Shown piece after piece: positions 27,837 through 38,900 of a DNA stretch of 53,902 nucleotides. Numbering within the stretch: the stretch's first letter is position 1; every line of letters starts with the position of its first letter. The translations under genes were made by a program, and so were the position numbers. This DNA is from Microcystis aeruginosa Ma_SC_T_19800800_S464 (GTDB lineage: Bacteria; Cyanobacteriota; Cyanobacteriia; Cyanobacteriales; Microcystaceae), in the NCBI GenBank assembly GCA_007095785.1, contig SFBL01000061.1, positions 1 to 53,902 on the forward strand, read 5' to 3'. The notes under the pieces are model-generated. The model searched no databases. It was not told the DNA's origin and saw only the letters and a list, made by a program, of their open reading frames with translations.

Positions 27837-28070
27837 AGAGCAGTCCTCTTGGAGTTATATTAATTATCTTATCGCAAAAGGGAACGGGAAACGGGGAAAT
27901 ATTTTCCCTGACTTGTCCCTATTAGCTAATTAGCTAGGAAGGATGAACTATCCCAAACAAACTGAAGTTTTTCCCGATACAATGAAAGCTTATACTAAAT
28001 TTATTTTTGATAGTATCATTAACTGCCAGTCCAACTTTAAAAACCCACTTCCCACTTGCCACTCTATACT

Positions 28071-28127
28071 TGTTAAATAAGATTTAGTATAACTCGATCG
28101 CTGTTAAAATTGCGGTAGAATCAGGAG
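28071..28127. repeat. 57-bp direct repeat, copy 1
   Basis: TGTTAAATAAGATTTAGTAT... to ...TCAGGAG is repeated at 28165-28221 with a single difference (AACTCG versus AGCTCG). Its internal part ACTCGATCGCTGTTAAAATT recurs once more at about 30710-30742. The 5' part is the MITE terminus GATTTAGTAT. Confidence 0.9.
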
Positions 28128-28164
28128 GGCGTTGGGTTTCATGCTTCACACCAACCTACATTTT

Positions 28165-28221
28165 TGTTAAATAAGATTTAGTATAGCTCGATCGCTGTTA
28201 AAATTGCGGTAGAATCAGGAG
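28165..28221. repeat. 57-bp direct repeat, copy 2
   Basis: Second copy of the unit at 28071-28127, separated from it by 37 bp that contain a damaged GTTGGGTT palindrome. The arrangement looks like a small element inserted with, or flanked by, a long duplication. Confidence 0.9.
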
Positions 28222-28349
28222 AGCTAATTTGCTATAACCAGTCCAGAAGAGCCAGATTACTAAAAATTGACCAGTTTTTTGGGGTAACTGGCGAAATTAA
28301 CAGCTAATCTGGGACAAGACGAGCTAAAAGCAGCAGAGAGCAACAATCA

Positions 28350-29537
28350 ATGTCTAAAAACTCTATACCTCGAATCGAAAATCTGCGTGTGCAAAATTAC
28401 CGAGCTTTACAGGAGTTAGAATTAAAAAGCATTACTCCTTTAACCGTTTTTCTCGGTCCTAATGGGAGCGGAAAATCTACCATATTTGATGTGTTTGCTT
28501 TCCTCTCTGAATGTTTTACTGTTGGTTTAAGAAAAGCTTGGGACAGACGGGGAAGATTTAAAGAATTAAGAACTAGAGGACAAGGAGGTTACATCATTAT
28601 CGAATTAAAATATAGAGAAACCCAAGACTCACCTTTAATTACCTATCATTTAGCCATTAATGAAGCCAATAATCGCCCTTATGTTGCTGAAGAATGGTTA
28701 CATTGGAGACGAGGACGGAAGGGCAAACCTTTTCGCTTTTTAGACTTTAAAGAAGGGGAAGGAATAGTGATTAGTGGAGAAAATCCCCAAGAAGAAGATG
28801 AACGAATTTCTGAACGATTAGACTCCCCGGAATTTTTAGCTGTTAGTACCCTGGGACAATTGGCCAAACATCCCCGGGTTAGTGCTTTGCGTCGTTTTAT
28901 CACAAGTTGGTATCTTTCCTACTTAACCGCAGATAATACTCGCAATCAACCAGAAGCAGGAGCGCAAGAAAGATTATCCCCAACTGGTGACAATTTACCT
29001 AATGTTATTCAATATTTAAAAGAAGATCATCCTCAACGATTAGAATCTATTTTACAAACCCTTTCTCGTCGAATTCCTAGATTAGAAAAAGTAGAAGCAT
29101 CTATTATGCCGAATGGACAGCTTTTACTCCAGATTAAAGACGCACCTTTTCAAAGTCCAATTCTTGCCAAATTTGCCTCTGATGGCACTTTAAAAATGTT
29201 GGCTTATTTAACTATATTATATGATACAAGCCCTCCGCAATTAGTGGGAATAGAAGAACCAGAAAATCATCTTCATCCCCGTTTATTACCTGAATTAGCA
29301 GAAGAATGTCGGGCAGCGACCGCAGGTACACAATTAATGGTAACAACTCATTCTCCCTTTTTTGTAGATGGTTTAAAACCAGAGGAAGTTTGGGTGCTTT
29401 ATCGAGATGAAAATGGTTTTACTCAAGCTAAACGTACTTCAGCAATGCAAGGAGTTAAGGAATTTATTCAAAATGGTGCTTTGTTGGGTCAATTATGGAT
29501 GGAGGACTATTTTGATGTGGGTAATCCTATCATTTAA
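28350..29537 (+). CDS. AAA family ATPase (RecF/OLD-like)
   Basis: 395 residues. An ABC-type head built from both ends: Walker A ([10 protein letters not shown]) near residue 36-45, and Walker B with switch histidine in [20 protein letters not shown] and [21 protein letters not shown]. There is no long coiled coil, which places it with the AAA_21/OLD-type ATPases and not with Rad50. A gene 24 bases downstream encodes a DUF4276 protein. Such ATPase plus small acidic-site partner pairs are frequent in defence islands. A direct function cannot be read from this sequence. Confidence 0.85.
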   Translation: MSKNSIPRIENLRVQNYRALQELELKSITPLTVFLGPNGSGKSTIFDVFAFLSECFTVGLRKAWDRRGRFKELRTRGQGGYIIIELKYRETQDSPLITYHLAINEANNRPYVAEEWLHWRRGRKGKPFRFLDFKEGEGIVISGENPQEEDERISERLDSPEFLAVSTLGQLAKHPRVSALRRFITSWYLSYLTADNTRNQPEAGAQERLSPTGDNLPNVIQYLKEDHPQRLESILQTLSRRIPRLEKVEASIMPNGQLLLQIKDAPFQSPILAKFASDGTLKMLAYLTILYDTSPPQLVGIEEPENHLHPRLLPELAEECRAATAGTQLMVTTHSPFFVDGLKPEEVWVLYRDENGFTQAKRTSAMQGVKEFIQNGALLGQLWMEDYFDVGNPII

Positions 29538-29561
29538 CTTTAATACCAAAGGAGGGAAAAA

Positions 29562-30173
29562 GTGCATCTTGAATTTCTAGTTGAAGAATTTTCTACCCAA
29601 GAATGTTTAAATCAAATTTTACCTCAAATATTATTTGAGAATGTCACTTATAAAATTCATGCCTTTCGAGGTAAATCCGATTTAATCAAAAAACTACCGG
29701 AGCGATTAAGAGGTTATCAATGCTGGATACCCAATGATTATCGAATCATTATTCTTGTAGATAGAGACAATGAAGATTGTCAAATGCTCAAAGAAAAGTT
29801 AGAAAATATCGCTCAACAAACAGGACTTATCACTAAAACGATTAGCGAAGATAAAAAAACATTTCAGGTCTTAAATAGAATTGCCATAGAAGAACTAGAA
29901 GCTTGGTTTTTTGGTGATATTCAGGCTATAGTCTCAGCCTATCCCAAAGTTTCTACTAATGTAGGACAGCAAGCAAAATACAGAAACCCCGATGAAATTA
30001 CAGGCGGAACTTGGGAAAACTTAGAAAAGATACTTCAAAAAGCTGGTTATCATCGCGGAGGTTTAGAAAAAGTGAAAGCGGCCCGAGAAATTTCTCAATT
30101 TATGACTCCTGCTGATAATTGTTCTCCTAGTTTTCAGATTTTTTATCAAGGTTTATTGGCGATGATTAGCTAA
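29562..30173 (+). CDS. DUF4276 family protein, partner of the AAA ATPase
   Basis: 203 residues, starting at GTG 29562 behind a good AGGAGG site. The opening LEFLVEEFSTQECLNQIL, the strand IIILVDRDNEDC and the helix start NRIAIEELEAWFFGD mark DUF4276. The early Glu, the Asp-x-Asp of VDRDNED and the later acidic pair are arranged like the metal site of a TOPRIM nuclease domain, which is my inference from spacing. It forms an operon with the ATPase. Confidence 0.8.
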   Translation: MHLEFLVEEFSTQECLNQILPQILFENVTYKIHAFRGKSDLIKKLPERLRGYQCWIPNDYRIIILVDRDNEDCQMLKEKLENIAQQTGLITKTISEDKKTFQVLNRIAIEELEAWFFGDIQAIVSAYPKVSTNVGQQAKYRNPDEITGGTWENLEKILQKAGYHRGGLEKVKAAREISQFMTPADNCSPSFQIFYQGLLAMIS

Positions 30174-30265
30174 GGATATTTAGGAAAGTAAATGATAAAA
30201 CTGCTAGATCCCTGTCAAGGATAAATCGATTTTTAACTGTTGCATAATTGTTCAAAATTCGGTGT

Positions 30266-30437
30266 TTAACTATTTTTCGCTTCTAATTTGGTCCAAGGAC
30301 TTTTAAGTTCCTGATTTTCCTGTTTCATTTTTTCTAATTCCTTGCGAATTTCCTGAATTGCTTTCTCGGAACCTAATTTTTTCTGGACTTTTTGTACTGC
30401 TTCCTCCTCTACAGGACGCACGCGACCATCGGGAGTT
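30266..30437 (-). pseudogene. Orphan C-terminal fragment of an unknown protein
   Basis: The minus strand encodes about 57 residues (TPDGRVRPVEEEAVQKVQKK, then a charged helix, ending SPWTKLEAKNS) closed by a TAA. Reading back upstream, the frame meets a stop exactly where a 114-bp repeat begins (30434), so the repeat seems to have cut off the rest of the gene. It is rich in Glu and Lys and likely coiled coil. Family unknown. Confidence 0.5.
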
Positions 30438-30547
30438 CAGTAAGGTGCGTTAGACGGCAGAAATTGATGCTTTGACTTGAAGGTAACAATCCGTCGTAAC
30501 GCACCACCTATCATCAACTAAGTAGCCGGTTACAATTAAAGATTTAT
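30434..30547. repeat. 114-bp direct repeat, copy 1 (palindromic core)
   Basis: The unit contains an imperfect palindrome GGTGCGTTAGACGG...CCGTCGTAACGCACC and ends AATTAAAGATTTAT. It is repeated at 30593-30706 with two differences. It looks like a MITE duplicated in tandem with a 45-bp spacer. Confidence 0.9.
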
Positions 30548-30592
30548 AGCGGTTCTCACATCTGTGTGGCACACTTTAACCTTTGCTGATTA

Positions 30593-30706
30593 AGTTCAGT
30601 AGGGTGCGTTAGACGGCAGAAATTGATGCTTTGACTTGAAGGTAACAATCCGTCGTAACGCACCACCTATCATCAACTAAGTAGCTGGTTACAATTAAAG
30701 ATTTAT
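30593..30706. repeat. 114-bp direct repeat, copy 2
   Basis: Second copy of the unit at 30434-30547. It is followed directly by the ACTCGATCGCTGTTAAAATT motif shared with the 57-bp repeats at 28071 and 28165. Confidence 0.9.
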
Positions 30707-30833
30707 TATAACTCGATCGCTGTTAAAATTGCGGTAGAATTTTCTTGGGGATAATCTCCTAACTTCTGACTATCCGCTGCCGATTCCCGCAAAGGATAGC
30801 GATTTATTCTATCAGAATGAGAAGATATTAAGT

Positions 30834-31004
30834 ATGATAACACTTGTGACTATGTTTTTCGCTGCCTTGCTGGCAGCTGCCGATTTTACTTACCAAGTTT
30901 TGATTCATTTTCCCATACAAATCCTCAATTTTTTGGGGTCGTTGCTATCCTATGGAGTAATCGGACTGATAATTATCGTCCTAGTGTGGATTGTGGGTGA
31001 CTGA
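30834..31004 (+). CDS. Small two-helix membrane peptide, 56 residues
   Basis: The product begins MITLVTMFFAALLAAADF and ends SYGVIGLIIIVLVWIVGD: two hydrophobic helices joined by a short amphipathic stretch (TYQVLIHFPIQILNFLG). No strong ribosome-binding site is seen. It resembles the small hydrophobic proteins often missed in annotation, and I cannot name it. It is convergent with secA. Confidence 0.45.
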   Translation: MITLVTMFFAALLAAADFTYQVLIHFPIQILNFLGSLLSYGVIGLIIIVLVWIVGD

Positions 31005-31074
31005 TTTCTTGGGGTAAAAAAATGAGAGAATCAGCCTTAGCCAATTCTCCCCAATTTAAGTCAACTTTTAGTTT

Positions 31075-33891
31075 TTACTGTTCACTAGCCACTGCTTGGG
31101 GTTGTCCTTGCGGTTGGAATTGGAACAGGGAATAAACCACGTTGCGACGGATATCAATCATCATTTCTAAAAACATCTCGTAGCCTTCCTGTTTATACTC
31201 AATTAGGGGGTCTTTTTGACCGTAACCGCGTAAACCAATCGACTCGCGTAAAGCTTCCATAGCTTGCAGATGTTCGCGCCATAACATATCGATTTGTTGC
31301 AGGATAAAATAACGTTCGGCATCGCGCATTAAACCGGCGCGAATACTATCCACTTGACGCTCTTTAATTTCGTAGGCTTTGCGAACTTCTTCGTGGAGAA
31401 ACATCTTGATATCATTAACACTCATCTCCTCGACATCTTTAGCGGTAATATCTGCCAACAGATAGACGAATTCCTGAGATTTACTAATCAGTTTTTCTAA
31501 ATCCCATTCTTCTGCCGGCAGTTCGGGATTAACATAAGCCATGACGATTTCATCCATGGTTTTTTCGGCGTATTGCAGCACCTGTTCTTTTAGGTCCATC
31601 CCCTCCAAAACCCGACGACGTTCGGCATAAATAGCACGCCGTTGATTATTCATCACCTCATCGTATTCAAACACCTGTTTCCTGGCATCATAATAGAAGG
31701 TTTCCACTTTTCTTTGCGCTCCTTCCAGGGAACGAGTCAACATTCCCGATTCAATGGGCATATCTTCTTCCACCCGGAAGGCATCCATTAAACCCGCCAC
31801 GCGGTCGCCACCAAAAATCCGCAATAAATTGTCTTCTAGGCTTAAAAAGAAGCGTGTGGAACCGGGGTCGCCCTGTCTGCCCGCCCGGCCTCGCAATTGG
31901 TTGTCAATACGGCGGGATTCGTGGCGTTCCGTCCCGATAACGTGCAGTCCGCCCCTTTCTACTACCTCATCGTGTTCTTTCCCCGTGTAATCTTCATAAC
32001 TTTGGCGAATTAATTTATAGACTTCCCGTAACTTTTGAATAACTGGGTCATCCGTGGGAGCTTTTTCGGCCGCAATAGCGATTTTTTCTTCCACTTCTAA
32101 TTCCGGTAAACTTTGAGTTCCGTGGGTATCAACGGCAAATTTAACCGCTTCTTTCAGGGTATTTTCTACCTCTTTCGGTAACTCAGTGGGAAAAATTTCC
32201 GCCGAGGCGCGCCAGTTTTTTTTCTTTTTACCCGGGGCGAATCCTTGGGGGCGATTGCGTTCTCCTAAACTGGGTAAACTAAAGGCCAAATTGTCATCTT
32301 CGGGCATAACTAATTTCGGCATTAAATACTCGCGAATTTTCAATCGGGCCATATAGTCGGAGTTACCACCGAGGATGATATCGGTTCCTCGTCCTGCCAT
32401 GTTTGTGGCAATTGTCACAGCGCCGGCCCGGCCTGCTTGGGCGACGATTTCCGATTCCCTTTCCACGTTTTCTGGACGAGCATTAAGCAAGTTATGGGGA
32501 ATCTTTCTTCCCTGTAATAAAAGCGAAAGCACTTCCGATTTTTCTACACTGGTAGTACCGACTAAAACCGGGCGGCCTTCTTCGTGCATTTGTTGACATT
32601 CTTCGGCGACGGCGTTCCATTTTGCCTGTTCATTTTTATAGACCACATCGGCTAAATCTTGCCGACGAGAAACGCGGTTAGTCGGGATAATTGTTACTTG
32701 CAGGTTATAGACTTTTTCTAGTTCCGTTTCTTCGGTTTTGGCCGTCCCGGTCATGCCGGATAATTTCGGATAGAGTAGGAAAAAGTTTTGATAGGTAATC
32801 GTGGCTAAGGTTTGGGTTTCCTGTTGAATTTCTACCCCTTCCTTAGCTTCCACTGCCTGATGTAAACCATCGCCCCAACGTCGCCCCGGTAATACCCGTC
32901 CTGTGAACTCATCAACGATAACAATTTCACCACTGCGGACGATATAGTTAACGTCTTTTTTCTGGAGTTCTTTGGCACGAATAGCGTTAGAAATATAGTG
33001 CGCCCAGGGATTTTCTTGGTCGTATAAATCGGTAACTTCTAATAGTTCTTCCGCTTTTTTAAAGCCTTCATCGGTCATTAAAACGTTACGGTCCTTTTCG
33101 TTAACTTCGTAGTCTCCCGGTCCGTCTTCTACTTCTTGGCGCACTAATTGCTTGGCGATTTCGGCAGCGAGAATATATTTTTCTGTGGGTCGATCGATCG
33201 CTCCTGATATAATTAATGGAGTTCTCGCTTCATCGATAAGAATGGAGTCCACTTCGTCGATAACGCAGTAGTTAAAGGGTCTTTGGACAACTTCCCCCAT
33301 CACTGTAGCCATGTTATCGCGCAGATAATCAAAGCCGAGTTCGCTGTTAGTGGTGTAGGTGATGTCACAGGCATAATTTTTCTTTCTTTCTTCCGGACTC
33401 ATACCGGCTTGAATTAGTCCCACACTTAACCCTAAAAAGCGATGTACCTGCCCCATCCATTCCGCGTCACGACGGGCGAGATAATCGTTAACGGTGACGA
33501 CGTGAACCCCTTTTCCGGTCAATCCATTCAAATAAGCGGGGAGAGTGGCAACCAGGGTTTTTCCTTCCCCGGTTTTCATCTCGGCGATTTGTCCTTTGTG
33601 CAGTACCATTCCCCCCAATAACTGCACGTCAAAGTGACGCATCCCTAAGACTCGGATTCCCGCTTCCCGGACAATGGCGAAAGCTTCGGGGAGGATTTCC
33701 TCGAGAATCTCCTCTCTTTGCTCATAATTTCTCGCTTTGTCTAATCTTTCCTTAAATTCGCTGGTTTTGCCCCTTAATTCCTCATCGGACAGGTTTTTAA
33801 TATCCTCTTCCAGCAGGTTGATTTCGGTGACGAGGGGCTGAAATTTTTTAATTTTGCGGGCGTTGGGGTCTCCGAGTAGGGCTTTTAACAT
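31075..33891 (-). CDS. secA: Preprotein translocase ATPase SecA
   Basis: 938 residues. Walker A is in [18 protein letters not shown] (about 102-112), followed by the DEAD-like [21 protein letters not shown], a preprotein cross-linking domain, and the second ATPase half with [17 protein letters not shown] and [20 protein letters not shown]. The zinc-binding SEC-C tail is absent; the protein ends in a Gln/Pro-rich tail, as is usual in cyanobacteria and chloroplasts. It drives secretion through SecYEG at plasma and thylakoid membranes. Confidence 0.97.
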   Translation of the reverse strand: MLKALLGDPNARKIKKFQPLVTEINLLEEDIKNLSDEELRGKTSEFKERLDKARNYEQREEILEEILPEAFAIVREAGIRVLGMRHFDVQLLGGMVLHKGQIAEMKTGEGKTLVATLPAYLNGLTGKGVHVVTVNDYLARRDAEWMGQVHRFLGLSVGLIQAGMSPEERKKNYACDITYTTNSELGFDYLRDNMATVMGEVVQRPFNYCVIDEVDSILIDEARTPLIISGAIDRPTEKYILAAEIAKQLVRQEVEDGPGDYEVNEKDRNVLMTDEGFKKAEELLEVTDLYDQENPWAHYISNAIRAKELQKKDVNYIVRSGEIVIVDEFTGRVLPGRRWGDGLHQAVEAKEGVEIQQETQTLATITYQNFFLLYPKLSGMTGTAKTEETELEKVYNLQVTIIPTNRVSRRQDLADVVYKNEQAKWNAVAEECQQMHEEGRPVLVGTTSVEKSEVLSLLLQGRKIPHNLLNARPENVERESEIVAQAGRAGAVTIATNMAGRGTDIILGGNSDYMARLKIREYLMPKLVMPEDDNLAFSLPSLGERNRPQGFAPGKKKKNWRASAEIFPTELPKEVENTLKEAVKFAVDTHGTQSLPELEVEEKIAIAAEKAPTDDPVIQKLREVYKLIRQSYEDYTGKEHDEVVERGGLHVIGTERHESRRIDNQLRGRAGRQGDPGSTRFFLSLEDNLLRIFGGDRVAGLMDAFRVEEDMPIESGMLTRSLEGAQRKVETFYYDARKQVFEYDEVMNNQRRAIYAERRRVLEGMDLKEQVLQYAEKTMDEIVMAYVNPELPAEEWDLEKLISKSQEFVYLLADITAKDVEEMSVNDIKMFLHEEVRKAYEIKERQVDSIRAGLMRDAERYFILQQIDMLWREHLQAMEALRESIGLRGYGQKDPLIEYKQEGYEMFLEMMIDIRRNVVYSLFQFQPQGQPQAVASEQ

Positions 33892-33961
33892 AGCAGTTTT
33901 GATTCTCTCGCTTCGATTGGCTCTTGGTCTGTGGTGTTAACAATTGTATCACTCTCGTTGG

Positions 33962-34020
33962 GAGTGGAGAGTCATTTATCGGTGAAAAGGGACTATTGCC
34001 AGTGGGCAAAAATTAAGTTA
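33962..34020. repeat. 59-bp direct repeat flanking the ImmA/PIN pair, left copy
   Basis: GAGTGGAGAGTCATTTATCG through ...GGCAAAAATTAAGTTA recurs in the same orientation at 35865-35923 with three mismatches in 59. Between the two copies lie only the metalloprotease and PIN-like genes, so the unit looks like a cassette. Confidence 0.92.
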
Positions 34021-34113
34021 GAGATGGTATCTTAGAGCTAAGAATATACTGATCTACTTTGATTCCCTAAAACCTTAAAAAACTTAGTATTGCCGACAAA
34101 GGAGGGTGAAACC

Positions 34114-35103
34114 ATGACAGAAAGCCTTACCATGGCATCCCTCTACCAGAAACTCTCACAAATCGGACTTAAAAAAAATTATGTCCGAAAAAATGGCTTA
34201 CCCAGTTGGTGGGATGATGAACTCAATGATAAACCCGTTGCGGTTCTAGAAGGAGCCGGTTATATCGCCAAAAACCTCAATCTTGACCTCTCATCTTTAT
34301 TAACCCCTCAAGAAGAGGTCAAATTTAATAGACCTCCCCATACTAAATTTAAACAGCACAATAGCCAAAATAACCAACATCCCTATCTAGCGCAAGCTTT
34401 AGCGAGTCGGTTTGCTGAGTTAATTTCCTTGGGGGTTGAAGTTAATTATACTCCTTTACCTAAGGATGCTAAAACCATCAGGGAAGACATCTTAAGTGAC
34501 CAGCCAAAGGTTGACTTGACCTCTCTTTTAGACTATTGTTGGTCTCAGGGAATAGCGGTAGGATACTTTGATCATTTTCCTAACAATACTAAGAAATTTG
34601 CTGGATTAATTCAATGGCATTCCACTTCTCCTGTAATTATTCTTAGTTCAAAACATCAACAGTCGGCAAGACTCGCTTTTGACTTAGCACACGAATTAGG
34701 ACATTTAGCATTAGCACATCTAAAAGATGGGGTATTAGTTGATGAAGACATTACATTTGATAATGATTGCGAAGAAAAAGAAGCTAATCAATTTGCCACT
34801 GAATTACTCTTAGGTGATTATGATAACTGCCTTAAACATAGGAAATTCAAAGCTGAAAAATTCAGTAAATATGTTCAAGAACATTTTATCTCTCATCATC
34901 CCAATATTGATATAGGTGCAATTATTCTGAACTATGGATGGCATAATAGGGACTACTTTGCTTTAGCCATGAAGACTTTAAAAGTATTAGAACCTAACCC
35001 AAATGGCAACAAGATTATTAATGAATATTTGGCCAATCAGTTAGACTGGGATAAATTTGATGACGAAACCTACGAGTATCTAGAAAAGGTGTTAGGAGTT
35101 TAA
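34114..35103 (+). CDS. ImmA/IrrE family metallopeptidase
   Basis: 329 residues from the ATG at 34114, supported by AGGAGGG nine bases upstream (an upstream TTG at 34090 was rejected). The zinc site HELGH begins at His193 in FDLAHELGHLALAHL, with a downstream acidic EEKEANQFATELLLG helix giving the third ligand. The N-terminal third (NYVRKNGLPSWWDDELNDKP, then AAGYIAKNL-like helices) is typical of a subgroup of these proteins. Relatives cleave repressors to relieve repression (ImmA, IrrE). The stop lies 2 bases before the PIN-like gene, so the two genes form a coupled module. Confidence 0.85.
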   Translation: MTESLTMASLYQKLSQIGLKKNYVRKNGLPSWWDDELNDKPVAVLEGAGYIAKNLNLDLSSLLTPQEEVKFNRPPHTKFKQHNSQNNQHPYLAQALASRFAELISLGVEVNYTPLPKDAKTIREDILSDQPKVDLTSLLDYCWSQGIAVGYFDHFPNNTKKFAGLIQWHSTSPVIILSSKHQQSARLAFDLAHELGHLALAHLKDGVLVDEDITFDNDCEEKEANQFATELLLGDYDNCLKHRKFKAEKFSKYVQEHFISHHPNIDIGAIILNYGWHNRDYFALAMKTLKVLEPNPNGNKIINEYLANQLDWDKFDDETYEYLEKVLGV

Positions 35104-35105
35104 TC

Positions 35106-35762
35106 TTGACTGGTTCTGTTTATTGTTTGGATAATGACATTATCCTAAAATTGGCCACCTGTGGTTTATTTGAGAAAACCCTCAATACCTTTGGAGTTGA
35201 GATTAATCAAGTTAAAATTCTTGAGACATTTCAATATAAATTTAAAAGGCAAGCGCAACAAAAAAGAAAGAGAAACCCTGTTAAATATAACCTAGAAGAC
35301 GCTTTATCTGTCGTTGAAACTTGCGATAAAATATCAATCAATAATATCAATCAGGAGGATTTTATTCAATTACAGAAAATTGAAGGAATAGACATAGGTG
35401 AGGCTATTCTCCTCAGTTATGTTAGCTACTTGAATAAACAAAATAATTTAAGCTATTTACTCACGGGAGATAAACGCTGCTTAAAAAATTTAAATGTTCC
35501 TGAAACTAATCAGATTACTGGCTACCTTGAAGGTAAAATATGGTGTTTAGAACAATTAATTTTAAAAGATATTGAAATTTATGGATTTAATTGTATTCAA
35601 GAGAAAGTTTACCCCTTTAGAGATTGTGACACTAATCTTAAACTTATATTCGGTTATAGCAGAGAATCAGCAGAGCAGGAAGTCAGAGAAGCGTTAGCAA
35701 CTGAAATTAGGGAATTAAGCAAAGAAACGGGAAACTTACTTTATCCCTACCCTCAAGGATAG
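35106..35762 (+). CDS. PIN-like protein paired with the ImmA/IrrE protease
   Basis: 218 residues from a TTG start at 35106. The opening VYCLDNDIILKLATCG has the Asp-x-Asp and hydrophobic strand of PIN-like nucleases, GIDIGEAILLSYVS supplies the second acidic position, and YLLTGDKRCLKNL the third (TGDxR). A C-terminal extension of about 70 residues follows. Closest in outline to toxins of type II systems, but the exact family is not recognised. With the upstream protease it resembles a toxin-antitoxin or defence pair. Confidence 0.65.
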   Translation: MTGSVYCLDNDIILKLATCGLFEKTLNTFGVEINQVKILETFQYKFKRQAQQKRKRNPVKYNLEDALSVVETCDKISINNINQEDFIQLQKIEGIDIGEAILLSYVSYLNKQNNLSYLLTGDKRCLKNLNVPETNQITGYLEGKIWCLEQLILKDIEIYGFNCIQEKVYPFRDCDTNLKLIFGYSRESAEQEVREALATEIRELSKETGNLLYPYPQG

Positions 35763-35864
35763 CAAAATTTGTTGTTTATTTTCGTTGATACAGTCCTGCT
35801 GGCGAGCGAGTGGAAGGAACCACTCCAGACACAGAGGACACAAAGAATAAGAGAGCATCCTTGA

Positions 35865-35923
35865 GAGTGGAGAATCATTTATAGGTGAAAAGGGACTCTT
35901 GCCAGTGGGCAAAAATTAAGTTA
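35865..35923. repeat. 59-bp direct repeat flanking the ImmA/PIN pair, right copy
   Basis: Right copy of the repeat at 33962-34020. It lies between the PIN-like gene and the C-terminal end of the restriction-modification gene. The 23 bases at 35739-35761, covering the end of the PIN-like gene, are repeated separately at 39258-39280 with one mismatch. Confidence 0.92.
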
Positions 35924-35942
35924 ATCTTCTCTCAAGCGTCGG

Positions 35943-38900
35943 TTAACTAAAGGAGAAACCACCATATTTATTGATAATTATATCTATAGTTTCCATAATT
36001 GCGATCGATTCTCCCAAAATGGAGATAATTTGTTGATAATGTTCTAAGTCATCGTAGCTAAGGTGGCGACCTTTGCGGTCTTTTAGCCACTTCTGACACA
36101 CTTGATAACCGCCGATATAAAAGTTCCAAATTTGCGGCGGAATCCCCCCAAAATACTGGTCAGAATTAATCAAAATTTGTTGTTTATTTTCGTCATATTT
36201 CACCTGTTCAACTAGATTGGAACCCGCCACGGGATAGCTACTAATTTCTTTTCCTGTCCCTTTCATCAGGTGTAACTGCACTAATCTGTCACCTTTTTTG
36301 ACTAATTCCCAGAATAATTCTTTATCACTGGTGAGAGGAACACGAGGAAAGTCTATTTTTAAAAATTCGGCGTAACGTTGGCGATATTGGGGAGAGTGAA
36401 AGACGGCATAAATATAGTTAAAAATGTCTTCCGGTCCCAAGGTTTTCTTTTCGTCTCCTTTGCCATCACTGATAAATTCTAAGTCAAGTTTTGCGGAAAG
36501 TTCGTTAATAAATTCTGGCGCTAGATTGGGACGGCGACCATTTGGCGAGTTGGTTGGTTCTGTTTCAAATAAAGTTGGGGTATTGGTTGGGTAAAGATAA
36601 AGGGGGAAAACTTGATTTGCTTCTCTACTCGTTGTTGAAATAACACAATCATTAGCAGTTTGATCAGATAACCAACAATGTCTATAACCTAATGTTGCCT
36701 GTTGTCTAGAAGATAATAAACATAGATTATCCTTTCTGAAAACATGATCAATTAACTCTCGTCTAGGTCTGTCCATTATCAAATCACTATAATAACAATA
36801 ACGCCAATCAAACGGACGATAGAGACAAGTAATTATTTTATTTTGCCATTGGTTATCTAAACGAATTGCTTGACGAACCCTATCTAATTTCCAATCTCGG
36901 TTATCTTTAATATCATACTTAGTAGTATAATCTTCATTAGAAAGATTATTTTCTCTTAGTTCTTGAAATCTTTTAGTTATCTTATCTTTGTCAAAATCTA
37001 TAGCAAAATTATCTCGGTGAGTCTGAAATCCTAAGACATTCACTGACATTATCTGATTAATCTTCCAGAATTGATCGTATTCTGATCGCAGATTAATATT
37101 CTGAGGTTTAAATAGATAAAAAGGAGAGTCAGGTTGTAATTCTTGCCAAGCAGTTGAACTAATATCATTTTCATCTAACCAGTGATACTTACCACCGATA
37201 ATAACTTGATTCTCAATCATCTCTCTTTTACCCCATAAATCAGCATGATAAACCTTCGCTAAATCTTGCTGACTATCTTGATACTTAATAAAAATACCAA
37301 TAGCTACACCTTGCTGAATATCAAACACATTTTGATCGGGTGAACCGTCGGGACAGATTTCTTTTTTCTTGCTATTTCCATGTAAATCTAAAACATAAAT
37401 ATCATCAAAAGTTTTTAATAAACTTTGACGCATTCCCCGAAAAGTTGGGTTATCCAAATAACCATGATTAGTAACAAAAGCTAAAATTCCGTAACCAGTT
37501 TTCTCGATGCGCCATTGACTAAAGCGAATAAATTTGACATAATCATCATTTAACCATTTGGGATTTTTTTCGCCTAAAGGTTGCTCATCTACTTCAAAAT
37601 AACTAGCAGTTTTTTCTCCAGAAATAATATCTTTTCCCTTCAATAATTCCTTAATCCATTCTCCTGTATTTACGGAATGTCCAGAGTAGGGAGGATTACC
37701 AATAATCACCATAACAGGATGTTCTTGCTTAACACCTTGCGCTGACTCTGCTTCATCGCGAATACGATTTAAAAAACCATCAGCAGGGGGAATTTGAAAA
37801 GCTTCCTGTAGGGTGTTGGTGAGATAGATTCCTAAGCGTTCATCGGCACTAAAATCATAGCCTAATTCCTGAAGTTGTAAACCTAACTTCATGTGTGCTA
37901 CGGTGTAGGGAGCCATCAGTAACTCAAACCCAAAGAGACGGGGTAATAAATGTTTACTAACATAACTAGACCACATCCCTTTCTGTTGACGAAAACTCTC
38001 ATAGATATAATCGATAACAGAGTGTAAAAAAGTGCCGGTTCCCACAGCAGGATCCAGAATTAAAACTTGGTGAACTTCCTGAGTTTCTTGGCTATTATTA
38101 GGATTTTTAATCGTAATTTTTTTGGCATCGGCCAAACCTTTAGGAATCTGAAACTTATTTTTTAGAATATAGTCCACACTGCGAACCATGTAAGAAACCA
38201 CGGGTTCAGGAGTATAATAAACCCCCCTAGACTCACGCATTTTACTATCGTATTCTGCTAAAAAAGTCTCATAAAAGTGAACCACCGGGTCCTCCTTGCG
38301 GGTGCGTTTTCCAAAGCTGCCCAGAATCCCCTCCATATCCGTTTGTTGTAAAATAGTGGCTAGAGTATCCACGGCCCAAGTAATCCGCTCATCTAATTCT
38401 GTACCAGCGATTTGATGAAAAATTCCCCGCAAAAAAGGGTTAGTTTTTGGCAGTCGAAATCCTGCCGTTTCCCGGGAAAAAGAACTGATTTGATCCGTAT
38501 TACAGCGTGCTGCGAATAAACCATAACAAATTGTTTGTGCATACATATCGGCAAACTGCGCTTCGTTGAGATCACTAATTAAAACTCGTTGAAAAGATTG
38601 CAATTGTTGCCGCAGCATTCCCCCGCAATCTTGATCTTTTAAAGCTTGTGCGATCGCATCCCGAATTAACTGCGCTAAAGCGGCCATTTTTTTCGCTAAT
38701 TCTCGCGGTGTTGTTATCTGAATAACTTTCGAGAGAAAAAATTGACAGAACATTTGTTCTACTTGCAAAATACCCTGGGAATCAGGTTTAATTTGCTTTT
38801 TTTGATTAAGAGTTGCCACGGAAGCTGATAGACGCAATTCTCCCGATACATACCAACGAAATTCTAAATGATCGGTGATAATTAAGTTACCCAAAGCCTG

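Larger units (their letters stand above)
27837..28349. other. Repeat-filled spacer before the AAA ATPase gene
   Basis: No gene is seen. The stretch contains a MITE-like segment with ATACTAAAT/GATTTAGTAT ends (27992-28090), a pair of 57-bp direct repeats, and a damaged copy of the GTTGGGTTTCATGCTTC palindrome between them. The last 60 bases before 28350 should hold the leader of the ATPase gene, with GAGAGCAACAATCA directly before its ATG. Confidence 0.6.
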
